A stretch of 64,000 nt of DNA from Zopfochytrium polystomum (lineage: Eukaryota; Chytridiomycota; Chytridiomycetes; Chytridiales; Chytridiaceae): positions 124,001 to 188,000 of the forward strand of contig JAIVFJ010000023.1 in NCBI GenBank assembly GCA_025765615.1, read 5' to 3'. The translations under genes and the position numbers were made by a program. The notes beneath the pieces are model-generated. The model did not search any database. It was not told the origin of the DNA and was given only the letters and a program-made list of their open reading frames with translations. Of the stretch, positions 10,865 to 25,262 are shown piece by piece. The stretch's first letter is position 1. Every line of letters begins with the position of its first letter.

Positions 10865-13739
10865 ATGTTGGGCAACTCGCTTCGCGGAGGGGCGGAGCCC
10901 CCCAACGGTCAGGAGCCACGCCCGCCCTCCTCAAGTGCTCCCGTGAAGGAAACGTTGGCGCTCGTGACGAGCGGTTCGGATGGTGGACTTCCTGTTGACT
11001 TGTCCACGGTTTGCAAACCTCCAAAACGTCCGTCCGTTAACAACCATCTTCCAGTGTATAAAAGTACATTTTCTGGCGCAGAAGCGGATCCTAAACATCG
11101 CCGCCTTCACGAATGGCACTGATGTTCGATCTGCGATCTTTTCAGTGTTCGGGGTGGATGCGAAAGAACACACCCATCTGGGACTATTCGGATTGCGAGG
11201 GGGCGAGGTAGACACAGGTTTGAGCCGGCACAGTTCGTCCGATCGGACCTCACGAAATTTGGCTCCCTTCTTACAGAGACTGCCCTAACGGATGCGGCGC
11301 TTTGGAGGGTTTGCACTTCAGCTGATGCCGTGCAGCGCTCGCACCTTGTGATGTCACAAATCGACGGTGGGGCTGAAGAGATGATGCAACTCATGCAGCT
11401 CGCCTCCTCGAGCACTGGCCACAATTCGAAGCCACATCGGCGGAAGCCATCCGACCTTTCCGTCATAATTCCAACTGCACCTTCTCTCCCGAAAGAAACG
11501 TCGAACATCTCCAGTGAACCAAGCCTTATCTCTGCAGGACTGTTCACGGAGGAACCTCCGGCAATTAACACACTATCGCGCTCGAAAACCACCCCAGGGA
11601 GGGTAGGGGTTGGCAAATTTAGGCCACCCTCGGAGGTTATTTACGAGAATCTGGAACGCTTCTTTCCAGCGCTAAAAGATGGCGTGAATCTAGTCGGTGG
11701 CCTTGGTAGGGACAGTAATTACATCAAAGCGACTGGCCTACTTCGCCGACGTACAACGATAGAGTCCAAAAGTTCCCATTCCCAAACAACTCAACAAAGT
11801 GACGACTCAAGCGTCAAAGAACAGTGGCGGGAGAAAGTCGCAGTTCTGGGTTCGGGCGGTCTCTTTGTTTCTGCGGAGGACCCGGGTTGGACTGAGGACC
11901 AGCGGAAAGAGGCCCGCCGCCGGAGTTTGAGGGTCTGGACCGGTCAGCCGATCAAATCGCCCATCGAGGGACTGGGCGCGTACACGCTACGCGGCGCAAA
12001 TGACGTTGGACTGTCGGAACTCTCTCCACTTCCGGAAGAGGACGAGTCTCCGAGGTCGCGGACTCTCTCCCAACATCTCGACGATGAAGCTGCCCGTGCA
12101 GCTGAGGGCGACAGTCGTCCACAGTCTGGATTGCTGGACGGTGGAGTCACGCCGACGGACTCTGCTGATTCCGCGCGTTTGAAGGCGAACGAGTTGCAAA
12201 ACTCGTGCACCTCCCCGCCGATGGAGAGAAGCCTAACATGGCACGGATTCTACCTTAAACCCATATCGGCCCTATCTCAACTGCGGTTTAGCTCTCAAAG
12301 ATTGACAGAGGGCTTTGGCCGGAAAAGCTCTAAACTCAAGAGACTGGAAGCCTCGGCCTCCTCCGCAACCGGAGTGCTGCACGAGCGGGGAAAAAAAACC
12401 TGATTCTCCTTCTTCAGCACGGGGAGTCGAGCCCCGTACTTCGGCAAAAGGCCACTCTGAAGCTGATGGCGAACATAATAAGCCGATTATCTCGATAATC
12501 GCCCCCCAGCGGCCTCCAGCGCTATTAACTGAGGTAGCGAGCCTCGGTTTTGAGCCGGAGAAGGATACCCCAACACACATAGAGTGGAGGAAAGGAAAGC
12601 TGATTGGCAGAGGTTCCTTCGCCCAAGTTTTCTACGGGGTGAACTTGACAACGTCGGAAATCATGGCGGTAAAGCAAGTTGAGCTCATCCCAGCCAAAAA
12701 GGGCGCAGGCACGGAGACTTCCAAATTGAGGAGGAAAATGGCCGAGGCGTTGAAAATGGAAATTCGCCTTCTGCGCGAGCTCGATCACCCACACGTCGTC
12801 CGCTATCTTGGTGAGGAGCTTATTGACCCACGCAATTGGCGAGTAACTTAGACAGTGCTTCAAAGGCTTTGACATAGAAGATAATGTCATCAGCGTCTTT
12901 CTGCAATACGTTGAGGGAGGTTCGATCGCCTCGATGCTGGCAACGTACGGCGCGTTTGAGACAGCAATGGTCAGGTCGTTTACGAGTCATATTGTTGAGG
13001 GCCTTCGTTATCTACACGATAGATGTATTATTCATCGCGATATTAAGGGTGCCAACTGTAAGAATTCTTACTTCCAATTCTTGCGACTAAGTTCTGACAG
13101 AAGTGCTCGTGGATGGAGAGGGCCTTGTTCGAATATCTGACTTCGGAATATCAAAGAAGAGCGAGTATAAGCTCGCTTACAAATACGACTCGCGAATGTC
13201 TCTCCAGGGATCTGTGTTCTGGATGGCCCCCGAAGTGATAAAGGGCAAGGGCTATTCTGCGAAAGTGGACATTTGGTCCCTCGGGTGCGTCGTGTTGGAA
13301 ATGTTAACCGGGCACCATCCGTGGGAGCAGCTTAACGAAATGCAGACAATGTGGAGACTGGGCAAAGAGAACGCCCCGCCTTTGCCAAGCACTCTGGAAG
13401 AGAGCGCCCGACAATTCCTGGGCAAATGCTACGTAATGTACGGGTCTTCCTTTTCTGTTTTACTTGGTTCCCCCCCCTCTCCACCGTAGCTCAGAGCCGT
13501 CACTTTTATTTTTTGTTTCCACACGCGCGCACGCGGACGCACTGTGCAGCGAGCCGGAAATCCGACCCACCGCAAGCGAGCTTTCTGCAATGGAGTTTCT
13601 CTCGCCAGCAGCAGCCGCAGCAGATGCGTTCGACTTCAAGGCTTGGCAAGCTGAGGCGCAGGAACGGCTTCGCGCAAGCGGTCGAGCTGTTGAAGACGAC
13701 AGTGACAGTGACAGTGACAGCGACAGTGACAGCGATTAG
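10865..13739 (+). CDS. Bck1-type MAP kinase kinase kinase
   Basis: Ser/Thr kinase of the cell-wall-integrity MAPKKK type (Bck1/Mkh1). The kinase domain begins at about 12580 (WRKGKLIGRGSFAQVFYG). It has VAIK-type MAVKQVEL, catalytic HRDIKGAN, DFGISKK, and the activation segment MSLQGSVFWMAPEV characteristic of Bck1. The last intron is 13438-13549 and joins CYV to EPEIRPTASEL. The protein ends in five Ser-Asp repeats. Upstream, exons near 11050-11215 and 11280 join in phase across a 59-nt intron to give an IKVHFLAQKRILNIAAF to DAALWRVCTSADAVQRS segment, which looks like the ubiquitin-fold RA/RBD-like domain of fungal MAPKKKs. A Ser-rich disordered linker separates the two. The ATG at 10865 is the likely start, but an upstream exon cannot be excluded. 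Confidence 0.88.
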
Positions 13740-14594
13740 CGGCGGCAGTGGTTGTGGTGCTTTTTTCTTTTTTTGTTTTAATGTGTTTTGTTTGTGGTTG
13801 TTTCTCGTTTCAATTCCTTTTTTTTTTTTTGTTCTTCCTCTTCTTTTGTCGTTTTGCTCTTTCTCCCCATTACATAAAAATAAATAAATATTGAATATTG
13901 TAGTAAAAGGGCCTAATGTGCGTTTTGCCCCCGCTCTCCCACCCACCCACTCGCCCAACCCCCCCGGGTTCCGCCACAGAATGCAGGAGGGTACCCCGTG
14001 GCTTGGCTTTCGCCAACTCCACTTACCCCGCACCTAGACTCCTCCATGCTTCTACCCCGTGCTGCATTCCTCGTCCCAGGCCTTCTCGCCATAGCGCAGT
14101 CACCGCGTATTTCTCGAGGTCCTCCCCCATTTCCCCCTCATAGAATCACCAATGTTGGAGTCCTCGGACTCGAGCCGCACAGTACTCCTACGATCGGGTA
14201 AAGCCCCCCAGCCGGGCGTTCCGGCATTCGGTGCTTTCTATCGTGGGAAGCGCGTGGAACATTCTTATCCCATCATCGCACGTCCTTACCCTGAAGGCAG
14301 GCCTCGTCCGCTGCCACCAAATCCGAAAGTCAAACGCTCCGCCCTCCTCCTCCAGTCTTCCCCGCCGATCCCCCCGCCCCTTCCCCCGTCATAGAAACAT
14401 TATGTTGGATCCTCGCTGTTGAATTTCGTAACAGGCGACGTTACAACATCAATGCTTTCTATTTCGTTCTGCACGGAGGACCCCCCCCCCTCTTCCTTGC
14501 CTGATAGTTCCTTTTTTGTTGTGGCCTCCGCCCCCTCTCTCCTTTTCAATATTTAGACCAAAACCAAAAGCAAACAGATGCTCATAATTTATTA
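13740..14594. other. Convergent intergenic region
   Basis: No gene seen. It lies between two genes that converge. AATAAA signals at 13879-13888 serve the MAPKKK gene. The rest is C/T-rich, with two loosely similar stretches that each contain CATAGAA followed by ATGTTGGA (about 14138-14160 and 14390-14410). The short open frames here have proline-rich compositional bias and no domain. Confidence 0.5.
14588..14593 (-). terminator. Poly(A) signal touching the DENND11-like stop
   Basis: On the minus strand the stop codon TGA (14595-14597) is followed directly by TAATAAA, so AATAAA lies one base after the stop. The 3' UTR may be very short. Confidence 0.5.
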
Positions 14595-17500
14595 TCAAGA
14601 TCGCTCCCCAAAACCTTCCAAACACGTTGTGCAAAAGTCTTTCCGCCCGAGACGGCGCCAGTTGGACCACCGTCTCGCCTTGCCCTCGACGTGGATCCTC
14701 AGTCCATATATGGCAACCAATTCCTTCACGAAGCCCGCATCGGCTTGCGGATGCAGGTGGAGAAGGTTCTTGATGCAGCAGTTGCGCATGACGGGCAAGG
14801 CGTCCTCGTCGTCCGGCGATAAGTCTTCTCTGCGGGTGTGGTGGTGGCTGTGAATCGGAGAGCGGGCGGCTGTCGTCGCCACATAATGAAGTGTTGCGAA
14901 CAAGTGGTTGTTCAGGCTGGTAAAATACCTGTTGCTCAATTGTGAGAAACTTCAGCTTCAATAAAAAAAACAACCGCAGAAACTCAACTGCGCAAGTTTC
15001 ATCGCAACAGCCAGCTCCTCTGTCAAGGAGGACTGCTGCTCCATTTCGCCTTGCTGTGGGACTGCTGTTGAGGAGCAGTCCACATCATCGGCCAGACCAA
15101 CGTCGCCTTGCCGGTGGAGGACTTCGTTTTGGTCTCCAAACGCCTCTCGAGGAACAACCTCAGGGACGCGGCCATCGTTCTCGAGCCAACCCTGGCTGGC
15201 CAATCTCCCGCTGCGCCTTTTTCGTGAGCCCGGGGAGGAGGAAAACTGAGCGTCCGCTGCCGACTGGGCGTTGGCAGTTGGAATCCTCGCGGCTGCAGAC
15301 AACAGGCTAGCTGCCAATGATTCCTGCAAGGCGGCGTTCGATGAGGAGGGGGGCGTTTGCAGTGAAGCGGAGCTGGTGACCGATTCGCCGCCAGTGCTCC
15401 CGCTTGGAGCGCTGAAGCTCCCGGCACGCCGGCGGCCAAGCAACAACTGAAGCGCCGACGTCGACGCGAGCGCTGCAGAAGTGGCCGAGGACGACGCCTG
15501 CGTCGGGGGAGGCGCAGACGGCAGGGGACTGGCCGAAAGGGGCGGTGAGGGCGCGTGTCGCAGCGGGTTGTGCGAGTGTCGTTTGGAAGGGTGTCGCGAC
15601 GCCGGGGTGGCCGAGGCGGCGGGGAGCTGGGGCGAGCCCGCCGAATGCGACTTGCGGTTGAGGGCGGTGGCGGGGGGGGAGGATGAGTTACTTGCGGAGG
15701 TTGCTGCGGTGGGTGCGGACGGCGACGGCGGCGGCGCAGTGGTGACCGCCGCGAGCGGTGGCGGCGGGAGGTGCGCGTGCGAGGAGGAGGCACTGGATGG
15801 TGTCAGCCAAAAGGGAATGTTGAGCAGCGAAGCGTGAGCTGCGGCGGCGGACGACGGCTCCTGAGCGCGTCGAATGAGAGGGGTCAAGAGGGGTAGCACG
15901 CAGTCGGCGAAACGTTTGACGTCAGTGTCGTTGGCCGCGAACCGCGGGGGCGGGCCCGCCGAGTTGGGGGCGGCGGACGAGATGGTCGGTGATGGGGGCC
16001 GATAAGTAGCCGCCGCAGCGCTGGCGGTGGTGGTACTAGTCGAAAAAGACGGAGGCAAAGCTGCAAAGGACGAGGGCAGTGGATTGGTTGATGATATCAA
16101 AAGTTGCGATGTATCGGACGTGCTGCCTTGGACCTCCTTCCGATACATCGACGAATACGTAAGTTGCGGTTGTGAATCCGATGGGGAGGTCGATATGTAC
16201 AGATCCCATAATTGGGGTTTCGATGCAAAGATGGATTCTGTTGTGCCTGCAAATCTTCGATTAGATTTAAGAAAAGGTGGATCGTTCGATTGCTGGCGTA
16301 CGTACACGCAGTGTAATTGCGCATTGTGACAAGCTTGTCTATATCAGCAACATTAACAAAAAAGAGCGGGTTTTGGGACACTGTTGCAAAATTTGTACAC
16401 AAGCTTAAGAGCCGCATGCAAATAACTGCGCAAGTCCACCAAAAATGGCTTAGCCGGTGGAACTACTGATTGCACAAGACTGACCTTTCTGGCATTCCCG
16501 CTCGACAGGTGGGGTTCCAAAAAAAAGAACGCGTTTCTGGAGCAAGGCCTAAACGAGGACGGGGACGGTCGGTTATTTATTAGATGACAAAGGCTTCAAA
16601 GACTTACATATTTCCAAAGACTGAAAACGTTACTGCCAAAGCTGTAAACCAGAGACGGAAAAGATGCCAACGGGTGATTATCCTTGTGACACAAGAGATT
16701 ATCAGTAAGAAAGAAAGAAAGCAAAAAGATCGACAGTACCCTGAGATCTTTGTAACCGACTGATTTCAACAGTCCCAGGATGGGTTCTCTCCGCAGCGAA
16801 TTCCTTTCAAAATAGTCCTTCAACAATTCGACCTGCCCGCCATTCTTGGAAACAAACAATGCGGCAATCTGACGTAGAAAGGGCAGATGACGGTGCAGCT
16901 TCGTGTAGGAGGTGGCTAGGAGGCCTGCGGCTCTCACTCGAGCCCCTCGTTCGCGCTGGACAGTTTCCTTTCCTTCTTCGTCCTTAATGTCGTGTTTGGC
17001 GAACGCGCAGATGCCAAAGAAGTCTCCTTTTCTAAAGTAGATGACGTCGGTGGCAACGACGTGGGAGCCAGAGGGAATAGACTGGTATTCAACGCCTGAA
17101 AGATCGACTTCTGGCGGATGCTGAAACGCAATTACGTTGCCGACAAGGGTGTCAAAGCCGGAAAGAAAAACGGCGATAAGTCGGTCCTCGTCTTCCCCAA
17201 AACCACCGCTGGTAAGACGGTTGTTAATATTTATTTTTAGTTCAAAATGGATTAGATCGCCAAGTTGCAACAAAGTGAGATGCTTACGCAACGTCGGGCC
17301 TGATCCGTTTGGCGCCGGTAGCGGGGTGAACCGCGAAATTGAGTGGGAAGCCAGGTTCCAGTCCCGCAGGTACGTCGACCTCGTCAAACCAGGGGATCAA
17401 AGGAAAGAGGTCCGCCTGCGAGTTCTGTTTGGGGTTCAGTCCTTCCACCTGGTGGGCGAGAGAGGAATCCGCTTTCCCAAACGAACGCGGGAGCGAAAAG

Positions 17501-18757
17501 CTCGACGGCTTCAAGTCGGCCGCGGAAGGGTAGCCGGAAACTTCGGCCTCGCAGTCCCTCCGGATTAGCTGTGGTGCCGTCGACCGCGACCTTCGCTCGA
17601 TCGTGGGCGAGCTCGGCAAAGGCTCTGCGGCGGTAAACTCGCCCGCGCTGTTGTTTCGCCGGGCGGAGACTTCGCCGAACGAGGACCGGTTGGCCAAAAT
17701 TCGTTCTGCGGTTTTCCGGGTGAACTCGCGGATGTTGCTCGCGACCGATTGCGGTTGGTCGGGAGAGGTGGACCTGGCTGCGGCGCGGGCCGTCGCTTTT
17801 CGTCTGCTATCGAGCTGGTCCTCCATCGATGGGTCGTTTTCCCATTGCCGGTTCCGCGCAAGCGCTATATCATCCACTACCTCCCCCGTCGCGTGTGCTG
17901 CGGCGGATAGATGAGGCGATTGCCGACCGCTATTACTTGCGGTTCCAGCTCCGTTGAATCTCCAAGCGCTGGTGGGCTGTGCCAGGAGACGCTTCAAGAG
18001 CGCGGAAGACTTGCTTAAGGACAAGTGTGGCGGAACGTTTGGCGAGGGAGGGGATTCTCTGGTCGGCACTGGGGCGACGATGTCGTCGGAGAGTGTCTTG
18101 GCAGCTGCGGCCATTGACGCGGCGCGATCGTTGGGAAGTTTCGCCGAGTCGGGGTGGATGTGGGGGTGGCGATGCTGGGGGCCAGATTCGCGAGGGTCCA
18201 CGCCAGAGACCAGGGGTGCGGTCACGCGCGGCTGAGCACTGGGATTGCCCAACAGTTTCGGCGGAGGCGGAGGAGGTGGGCGTTGAGGGGGATTTGGGAT
18301 AGTGGCAGGGGCCTGTACCACTCTTGCAGGAGGGACCTTACTCGACGAGGTGAGGGAGCTGGAGCGCGCGGTGGGCATCGGTGCAGCCGGAATGAAGGCA
18401 ACGATGGAGAGCGAGGTTCCCTGGTTCTCGGCGGGCGGGCTAGTGCCACTCCGGCGAAGGCCCACCGGCAATGTGGGGGGGGCAACGACGCCCGACCCGT
18501 TCAGGAGCGCCCTGACGCCAAGCGAGCCCTGACTGTTGACGTCCACGTCGCGAGACCGGACATGAGCCGACGGGGCGGAGCGAAGGGCGGACGCCGCCTC
18601 CAGGCCACAGGTCAACAAGACAGGGGTTGAGACGACCGGCAAGACTCCTCCTCCTCCCCCTCCAGCTCCTGATCCTGTTACCAACCCAAGCGCAAGATGC
18701 GCCCTAGCAGCTGGCGGGGCAGACGGGACTTGTTGTTGTTGTTGCTCTTGTTGTTGC

Positions 18758-18805
<48 letters not shown>

Positions 18806-19059
18806 AGCAGCAGCGGCAGTTGCTGCTCTTGCTTTTGCTGTTGGAGTTGTTGGAGTAGCTGGCGATGCAGGGGCGGTTGTGGTTGCAGTTGTGGTTGCGC
18901 GAGCAGTGGTTGTGTTACGAGTGGTTGTGTGTGCGGCGGCGGCGGCGGCGGTGGCGGCGGGGGCGTCAGTGGTGGCGGTGGTGGGACTGCCGAGAACAAT
19001 GGGCTGGCGTGAGGGCGGGCTGCTAGCGGCAGCGGCGGGGGTGTCAGGGGAGCGGACAT
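14595..19059 (-). CDS. DENND11/LCHN (Anr2)-type DENN protein with polyQ N-terminus
   Basis: The first exon (ATG at 19059, MSAPLTPPP) encodes about 590 low-complexity residues: poly-Pro, a run of about 20 Gln (TTG repeats on the plus strand at 18733-18806) and Ser-rich sequence. A phase-2 intron then joins to the DENN core. Core blocks are RLIAVFLSGFDTLVGNVIAF, GVEYQSIPSGSHVVATDVIY, RGARVRAAGLLATSYTKLHR, KRVLFFGTPPVERECQK, LFFVNVADIDKL and TTESIFASKPQLWDLY, which only appear after several introns are removed. Another long Ser/Ala/Pro insertion precedes the last exon (RYFTSLNNHLFATL, ending DAGFVKELVAIYG), which matches the end of the LCHN/DUF2347 family. DENN proteins are usually Rab exchange factors; the LCHN branch is poorly characterised. 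An upstream ATG at 19170 only adds Lys codons from an A-rich leader, so it is not preferred. Confidence 0.85.
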
Positions 19060-19231
19060 CGATCGTGCTGCGACACGAGAGAAGGTTCGTGTGCGTGTGT
19101 GTGCGTGTGTGTTTTCAAGCAAATTTTTTCTCTTTTTTTTTTTTATTTTTTTTGTTTTTGTGACATTCATTCATAGTTTTTTTTTATTGTTTCCTTTTTT
19201 ATATTTTGGATAGCAAGGATAGAGATGGAAG

Positions 19232-19239
19232 GAGAGAGA

Positions 19240-19281
<42 letters not shown>
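19232..19281. repeat. (GA)n/(GT)n microsatellite
   Basis: GA repeat interrupted by a short GT tract, in the roughly 450-bp space between the DENND11-like start and the end of the TM-SH3 gene, both on the minus strand. No gene is seen in this space. Confidence 0.9.
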
Positions 19282-19283
<2 letters not shown>

Positions 19284-19510
19284 TGTAAATGAAAATGAAA
19301 TGGATCCATAGACCAATCCGAAGGACAGAAACCTCATCAATTTGTGCAACCCCACCAAACCCTGCTTTTCATTGGTTGCTTGAGCGTTTGCGTTTGCATT
19401 TAGGAGGGAGAGAGAGCGAGAATGTGTGTGTGCGTGTGGGTGTGTGGGTGTGTGTGTTTGTGAAAGTAGGAAGGACGAAACCTAAATTGTGAGGATCATG
19501 TGCGTTGCCG

Positions 19511-22423
19511 TCACCAAAAGCTCGTATCGATGTCCAGTGATTCCACACGTGCCGGCAGCATCAACAGACCACCGAGCTGGGCGTCTGCCCCCGCCACTCC
19601 CACAAGGCTCCCAAGGCGCTGCGCCGGCTTCTTTGCCCTCGGCACATCATCATCCCGCCCGTCCGTCTCACCGCCCGCCGCAAATTCGCCGTCGCCGGCA
19701 AATTCTCCGCCGTCCGCTGCAAACCAGCTGCTTTCCTTCTTCATCTTGCGGCTCGGTCCCGACCGCAGCTCCTTCAGCCGCGCCATCGGAACCACGCCCC
19801 GCCGCTTCCCTTGGCTCAGGTTGACCACAAACGCCCACCCGTCGCTAAACTGCCGACGCACTTCCACGAGGTCGCCCGTCGTGAGCCCAATCTCGTCCGA
19901 CCGCACAATCCCGCCGCTGTAGTTGCCCACCGCCACGTGCGTCGGCGGATTCGTCGGCGTGGCCGTGTTCGGGAGGTGGTGCCGCCGAACCCACGGTGAC
20001 ATTTCACCCTGCAGCGGAGTGGCTGGCGGCGTTGGCCCAATGCGCGGTGTCGAAGTCGTCGTTGCCGCCGACAGCTTCCTTTCAAACAGCCGCCGAACAT
20101 CTTTGGGCGACATTGTGGGAGTGTACTCCGCGCTGGGGATAGCGCTCAAGCCGTCGCCTGCCACAGCTCCGCGCGACTCGTCCGTCCACCCTCCCTCGCA
20201 TGCGCTTCCAGCTTCGCTGCTGCTTCCATCGCTCATAGAGTTTCGCTTGTCATCCAATCGATTGCTGGGCCTCCGCTCCAGAGACTTTGATAACTTGGAT
20301 ATGTCTTCTGCTTGCAACTCATAGGCGGTCAGAGTGGCCGGAGAGCTCATCATCTTTTCCTCGACCTCCGGGTCATTGAATAGAGGGCGCTCCAACGCGT
20401 TTTGTTGAACCGGTTTTGGAGACGACATAAGCGCAGTAGCCTCACTGGCCTGGCGCGTCTCGTCAAACTTCTCACGCAGCACCGCGCCGATATCTGCCAA
20501 CTTGGCGTCTGTGGTTCCAACCACAGTGGAGGCTTCATACTCGCTTTTCCTCCCTATTGCGCGTGAAGTGGGCGTATTTTTTACCTCTATAATCCCAACT
20601 GCAGATATAATGGACTCATTCATAGATTGGTCGTCTTCAGCGTCGTCGAAAGAGCCGGACCCAACAGCTGTTTCGCTGGGCAAAGGCGTAGGTACCGTCC
20701 CCAAACCTGGCATTCTCTCTGCGAGTATTCGATTCATCGAATCACTTGACGTTGAATGGCTGTCGCCCTGGTTTGGCGCAGGAAAAGGGGTGTCGGCCAT
20801 CGAGTTTGAGGAGCTCTTGGTTCCTGCACGGGCAGGTGGCGTAAACTTGGTTGTCGGTTGAGCGTGAATAGATTTCTTAGATAGGGTATCGCTGTTAGGT
20901 TCGCTAATGCTCCATTCTGATATTGACGATCGAGCACGCCGACCGTCCAAAGGCACAGTTGAGGTGTCAACGACACTCGTGCGTGCTCCAGCCACGCTGT
21001 TCCGTCCGCTTACTCTGCTGCGGTTGTCTGAGAGAAGCGGCTCCGCCGCAGCGCCATGGCTGGAGCAGACTTTTTGGTCAGCATTCTTCGGATCAATAGA
21101 TATCGATTCCCGCTCCCTGCGGCCCACTACGGCGCGATCGCTGGACGCATCGCCGTCCGGTGTGTCGCTTCGATTTCGGACTGTTGGGGATGCAAGTGCC
21201 GAAAGGAATACCGACGGAGAAGCCGCACCGACAGAAGTGCTCGGCGCTGTCGAGGAAACAGAGAGGAGATCCTCCACAAAAGCAGACGCGACGTCGGCCG
21301 GCTTGACAGCAAAGGAGCCTCCAGACGCCTGCCGCATAGATCCAAGGCGTCCGGGCGACGGCACGGTCCTGATTGATTCAATGTCTGTGGTTGTTGGGGA
21401 GCGTCGATGCGTCCCGCTGACCCGACTGGGCGACGAGCTGCTCTGGCTCGACGACAGCATCCGTGCATGATTCGCTCTTCTCGACAGGCTGCCGAGGGGA
21501 GAACCAGGCGCTCGAGGGGATATGGTTACATGTTGTGGCTCTCGAACAGGCGATGAAGACTTGGCCGCTGCCGCCACGATGGACGCCTCAACGGCCGCAC
21601 CGACGGCCGTCATCCATTCGTCGCTGGCAGTCCGCACGCCAGTGGAGGAGTTTGGCAACGGCGCGTAATCGCCAGGTCCACTTCCGCCGCTCTGCCTGGC
21701 GGAGTTTCCATGCGCCAGCGAACGAGGATCTCCGGCAATGGCCCATCGGCCCGGGGAGCTGCTGGTTTCAGTCATGACGCCGGACGACCTCTGGGAGGGC
21801 GAGTCTCCAAGGGCGCGGGTAGTGACGAAACCTTCACGGGACTGCCGTCCACCCCCATACTGAGCTCCCGAGATAAGGAAAGGTGAAGAAGGAGTTGCGC
21901 TGTGACGGCTCCGACGACACAGATAGAATGCAAGCCAGATCAACAAGGCGACGATGGAGACACCACCAATACATAAGATGGCAATAGCATAGGGAGGAAT
22001 GGTCGAATTCATTGAGGACGACACAGAGTCTGAAATGGCCGAAGGAGCAGTAATGGGAGTGGTAGCTGTAGCAGGCGATGACTGATAGGTGGAATCGGAT
22101 GCTGGGGAGGCTGCTGAGAGGACGCTTCCAGCAGCGGCTGCAGATGGGGAAGATTGGGCTGAGACTGCTGTTGTTGTTGGTGGACCTACAGCGGCAAGAG
22201 TGGCTTCTCCAGAGGACGCAGAAGCAGCAGCACTTCCAGGAAAAACGAGCGGCAACGACGATGCAGTTTTGTCCGGGACATCGGTCGTGGCGATGCCGTG
22301 ACCCAGCGTTGAGGTCGCTGCTGGGGAACGGGTAGTAGCGGGAGGCGGTGGTGTTGAAGGCGGTGTGGAGGGGATGATTGGAGTCATCTCGGACCAATCA
22401 AACTTTGGAGTGACTTGTCGCAA
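19511..22423 (-). CDS. Single-pass membrane protein with C-terminal SH3 domain (Fus1-like layout)
   Basis: One long exon of about 970 codons. Residues 1-140 are Ser/Thr/Ala/Pro-rich with N-glycosylation potential near the membrane (MNSTIPPY). A transmembrane helix spans about residues 145-168 (AIAILCIGGVSIVALLIWLA), followed by CRRSRHS, so the long tail should be cytoplasmic. That tail is Ser-rich and disordered to about residue 825. An SH3 domain follows at about 830-886 (VAVGNYSGGI, DGWAFVVN, GVVPMARLKEL), with a short Gly/acidic end. No signal peptide is visible and no ATG opens this frame (first codon TTG), so a small upstream exon probably carries the start. The layout of O-glycosylated ectodomain, one TM and SH3 is that of yeast Fus1. 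Homology beyond the SH3 fold cannot be claimed; a surface-sensing or fusion role is inference. Confidence 0.75.
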   Translation of the reverse strand: MRQVTPKFDWSEMTPIIPSTPPSTPPPPATTRSPAATSTLGHGIATTDVPDKTASSLPLVFPGSAAASASSGEATLAAVGPPTTTAVSAQSSPSAAAAGSVLSAASPASDSTYQSSPATATTPITAPSAISDSVSSSMNSTIPPYAIAILCIGGVSIVALLIWLAFYLCRRSRHSATPSSPFLISGAQYGGGRQSREGFVTTRALGDSPSQRSSGVMTETSSSPGRWAIAGDPRSLAHGNSARQSGGSGPGDYAPLPNSSTGVRTASDEWMTAVGAAVEASIVAAAAKSSSPVREPQHVTISPRAPGSPLGSLSRRANHARMLSSSQSSSSPSRVSGTHRRSPTTTDIESIRTVPSPGRLGSMRQASGGSFAVKPADVASAFVEDLLSVSSTAPSTSVGAASPSVFLSALASPTVRNRSDTPDGDASSDRAVVGRRERESISIDPKNADQKVCSSHGAAAEPLLSDNRSRVSGRNSVAGARTSVVDTSTVPLDGRRARSSISEWSISEPNSDTLSKKSIHAQPTTKFTPPARAGTKSSSNSMADTPFPAPNQGDSHSTSSDSMNRILAERMPGLGTVPTPLPSETAVGSGSFDDAEDDQSMNESIISAVGIIEVKNTPTSRAIGRKSEYEASTVVGTTDAKLADIGAVLREKFDETRQASEATALMSSPKPVQQNALERPLFNDPEVEEKMMSSPATLTAYELQAEDISKLSKSLERRPSNRLDDKRNSMSDGSSSEAGSACEGGWTDESRGAVAGDGLSAIPSAEYTPTMSPKDVRRLFERKLSAATTTSTPRIGPTPPATPLQGEMSPWVRRHHLPNTATPTNPPTHVAVGNYSGGIVRSDEIGLTTGDLVEVRRQFSDGWAFVVNLSQGKRRGVVPMARLKELRSGPSRKMKKESSWFAADGGEFAGDGEFAAGGETDGRDDDVPRAKKPAQRLGSLVGVAGADAQLGGLLMLPARVESLDIDTSFW

Positions 22424-22688
22424 CCACGTTTGCGCGCATATGGCCAGTCACGAACACCTGCAACGAAGGCTACTCCACCACCCCTCTCGACTGACAGAGA
22501 AACACCAATATTGCCCGAAGACTGTCTCTTCATTGGAGGAGGTGGGAGCGAGTATTATCCCAAAGCGAAATGATGTAGAGAAAAAAAAAATGGCTCCACA
22601 ACAACACATCGCAATTAAAAAAAAAAAACGGGTCGGGGAGGTGAAACAGAAATGCCAGCAACGAAAGGATTGCAAAAACGGAGCTTCC

Positions 22689-25210
<2,522 letters not shown>

Positions 25211-25224
25211 TCATGTGGAGCTGA

Positions 25225-25228
<4 letters not shown>

Positions 25229-25262
<34 letters not shown>

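Noticed and set aside
19060..19170. Upstream ATG of the DENND11-like gene at 19170
   Set aside because: It adds only Lys/Thr/Arg codons read from T-rich and GT-repeat leader sequence; MSAPLTPPP at 19059 is a more credible start.
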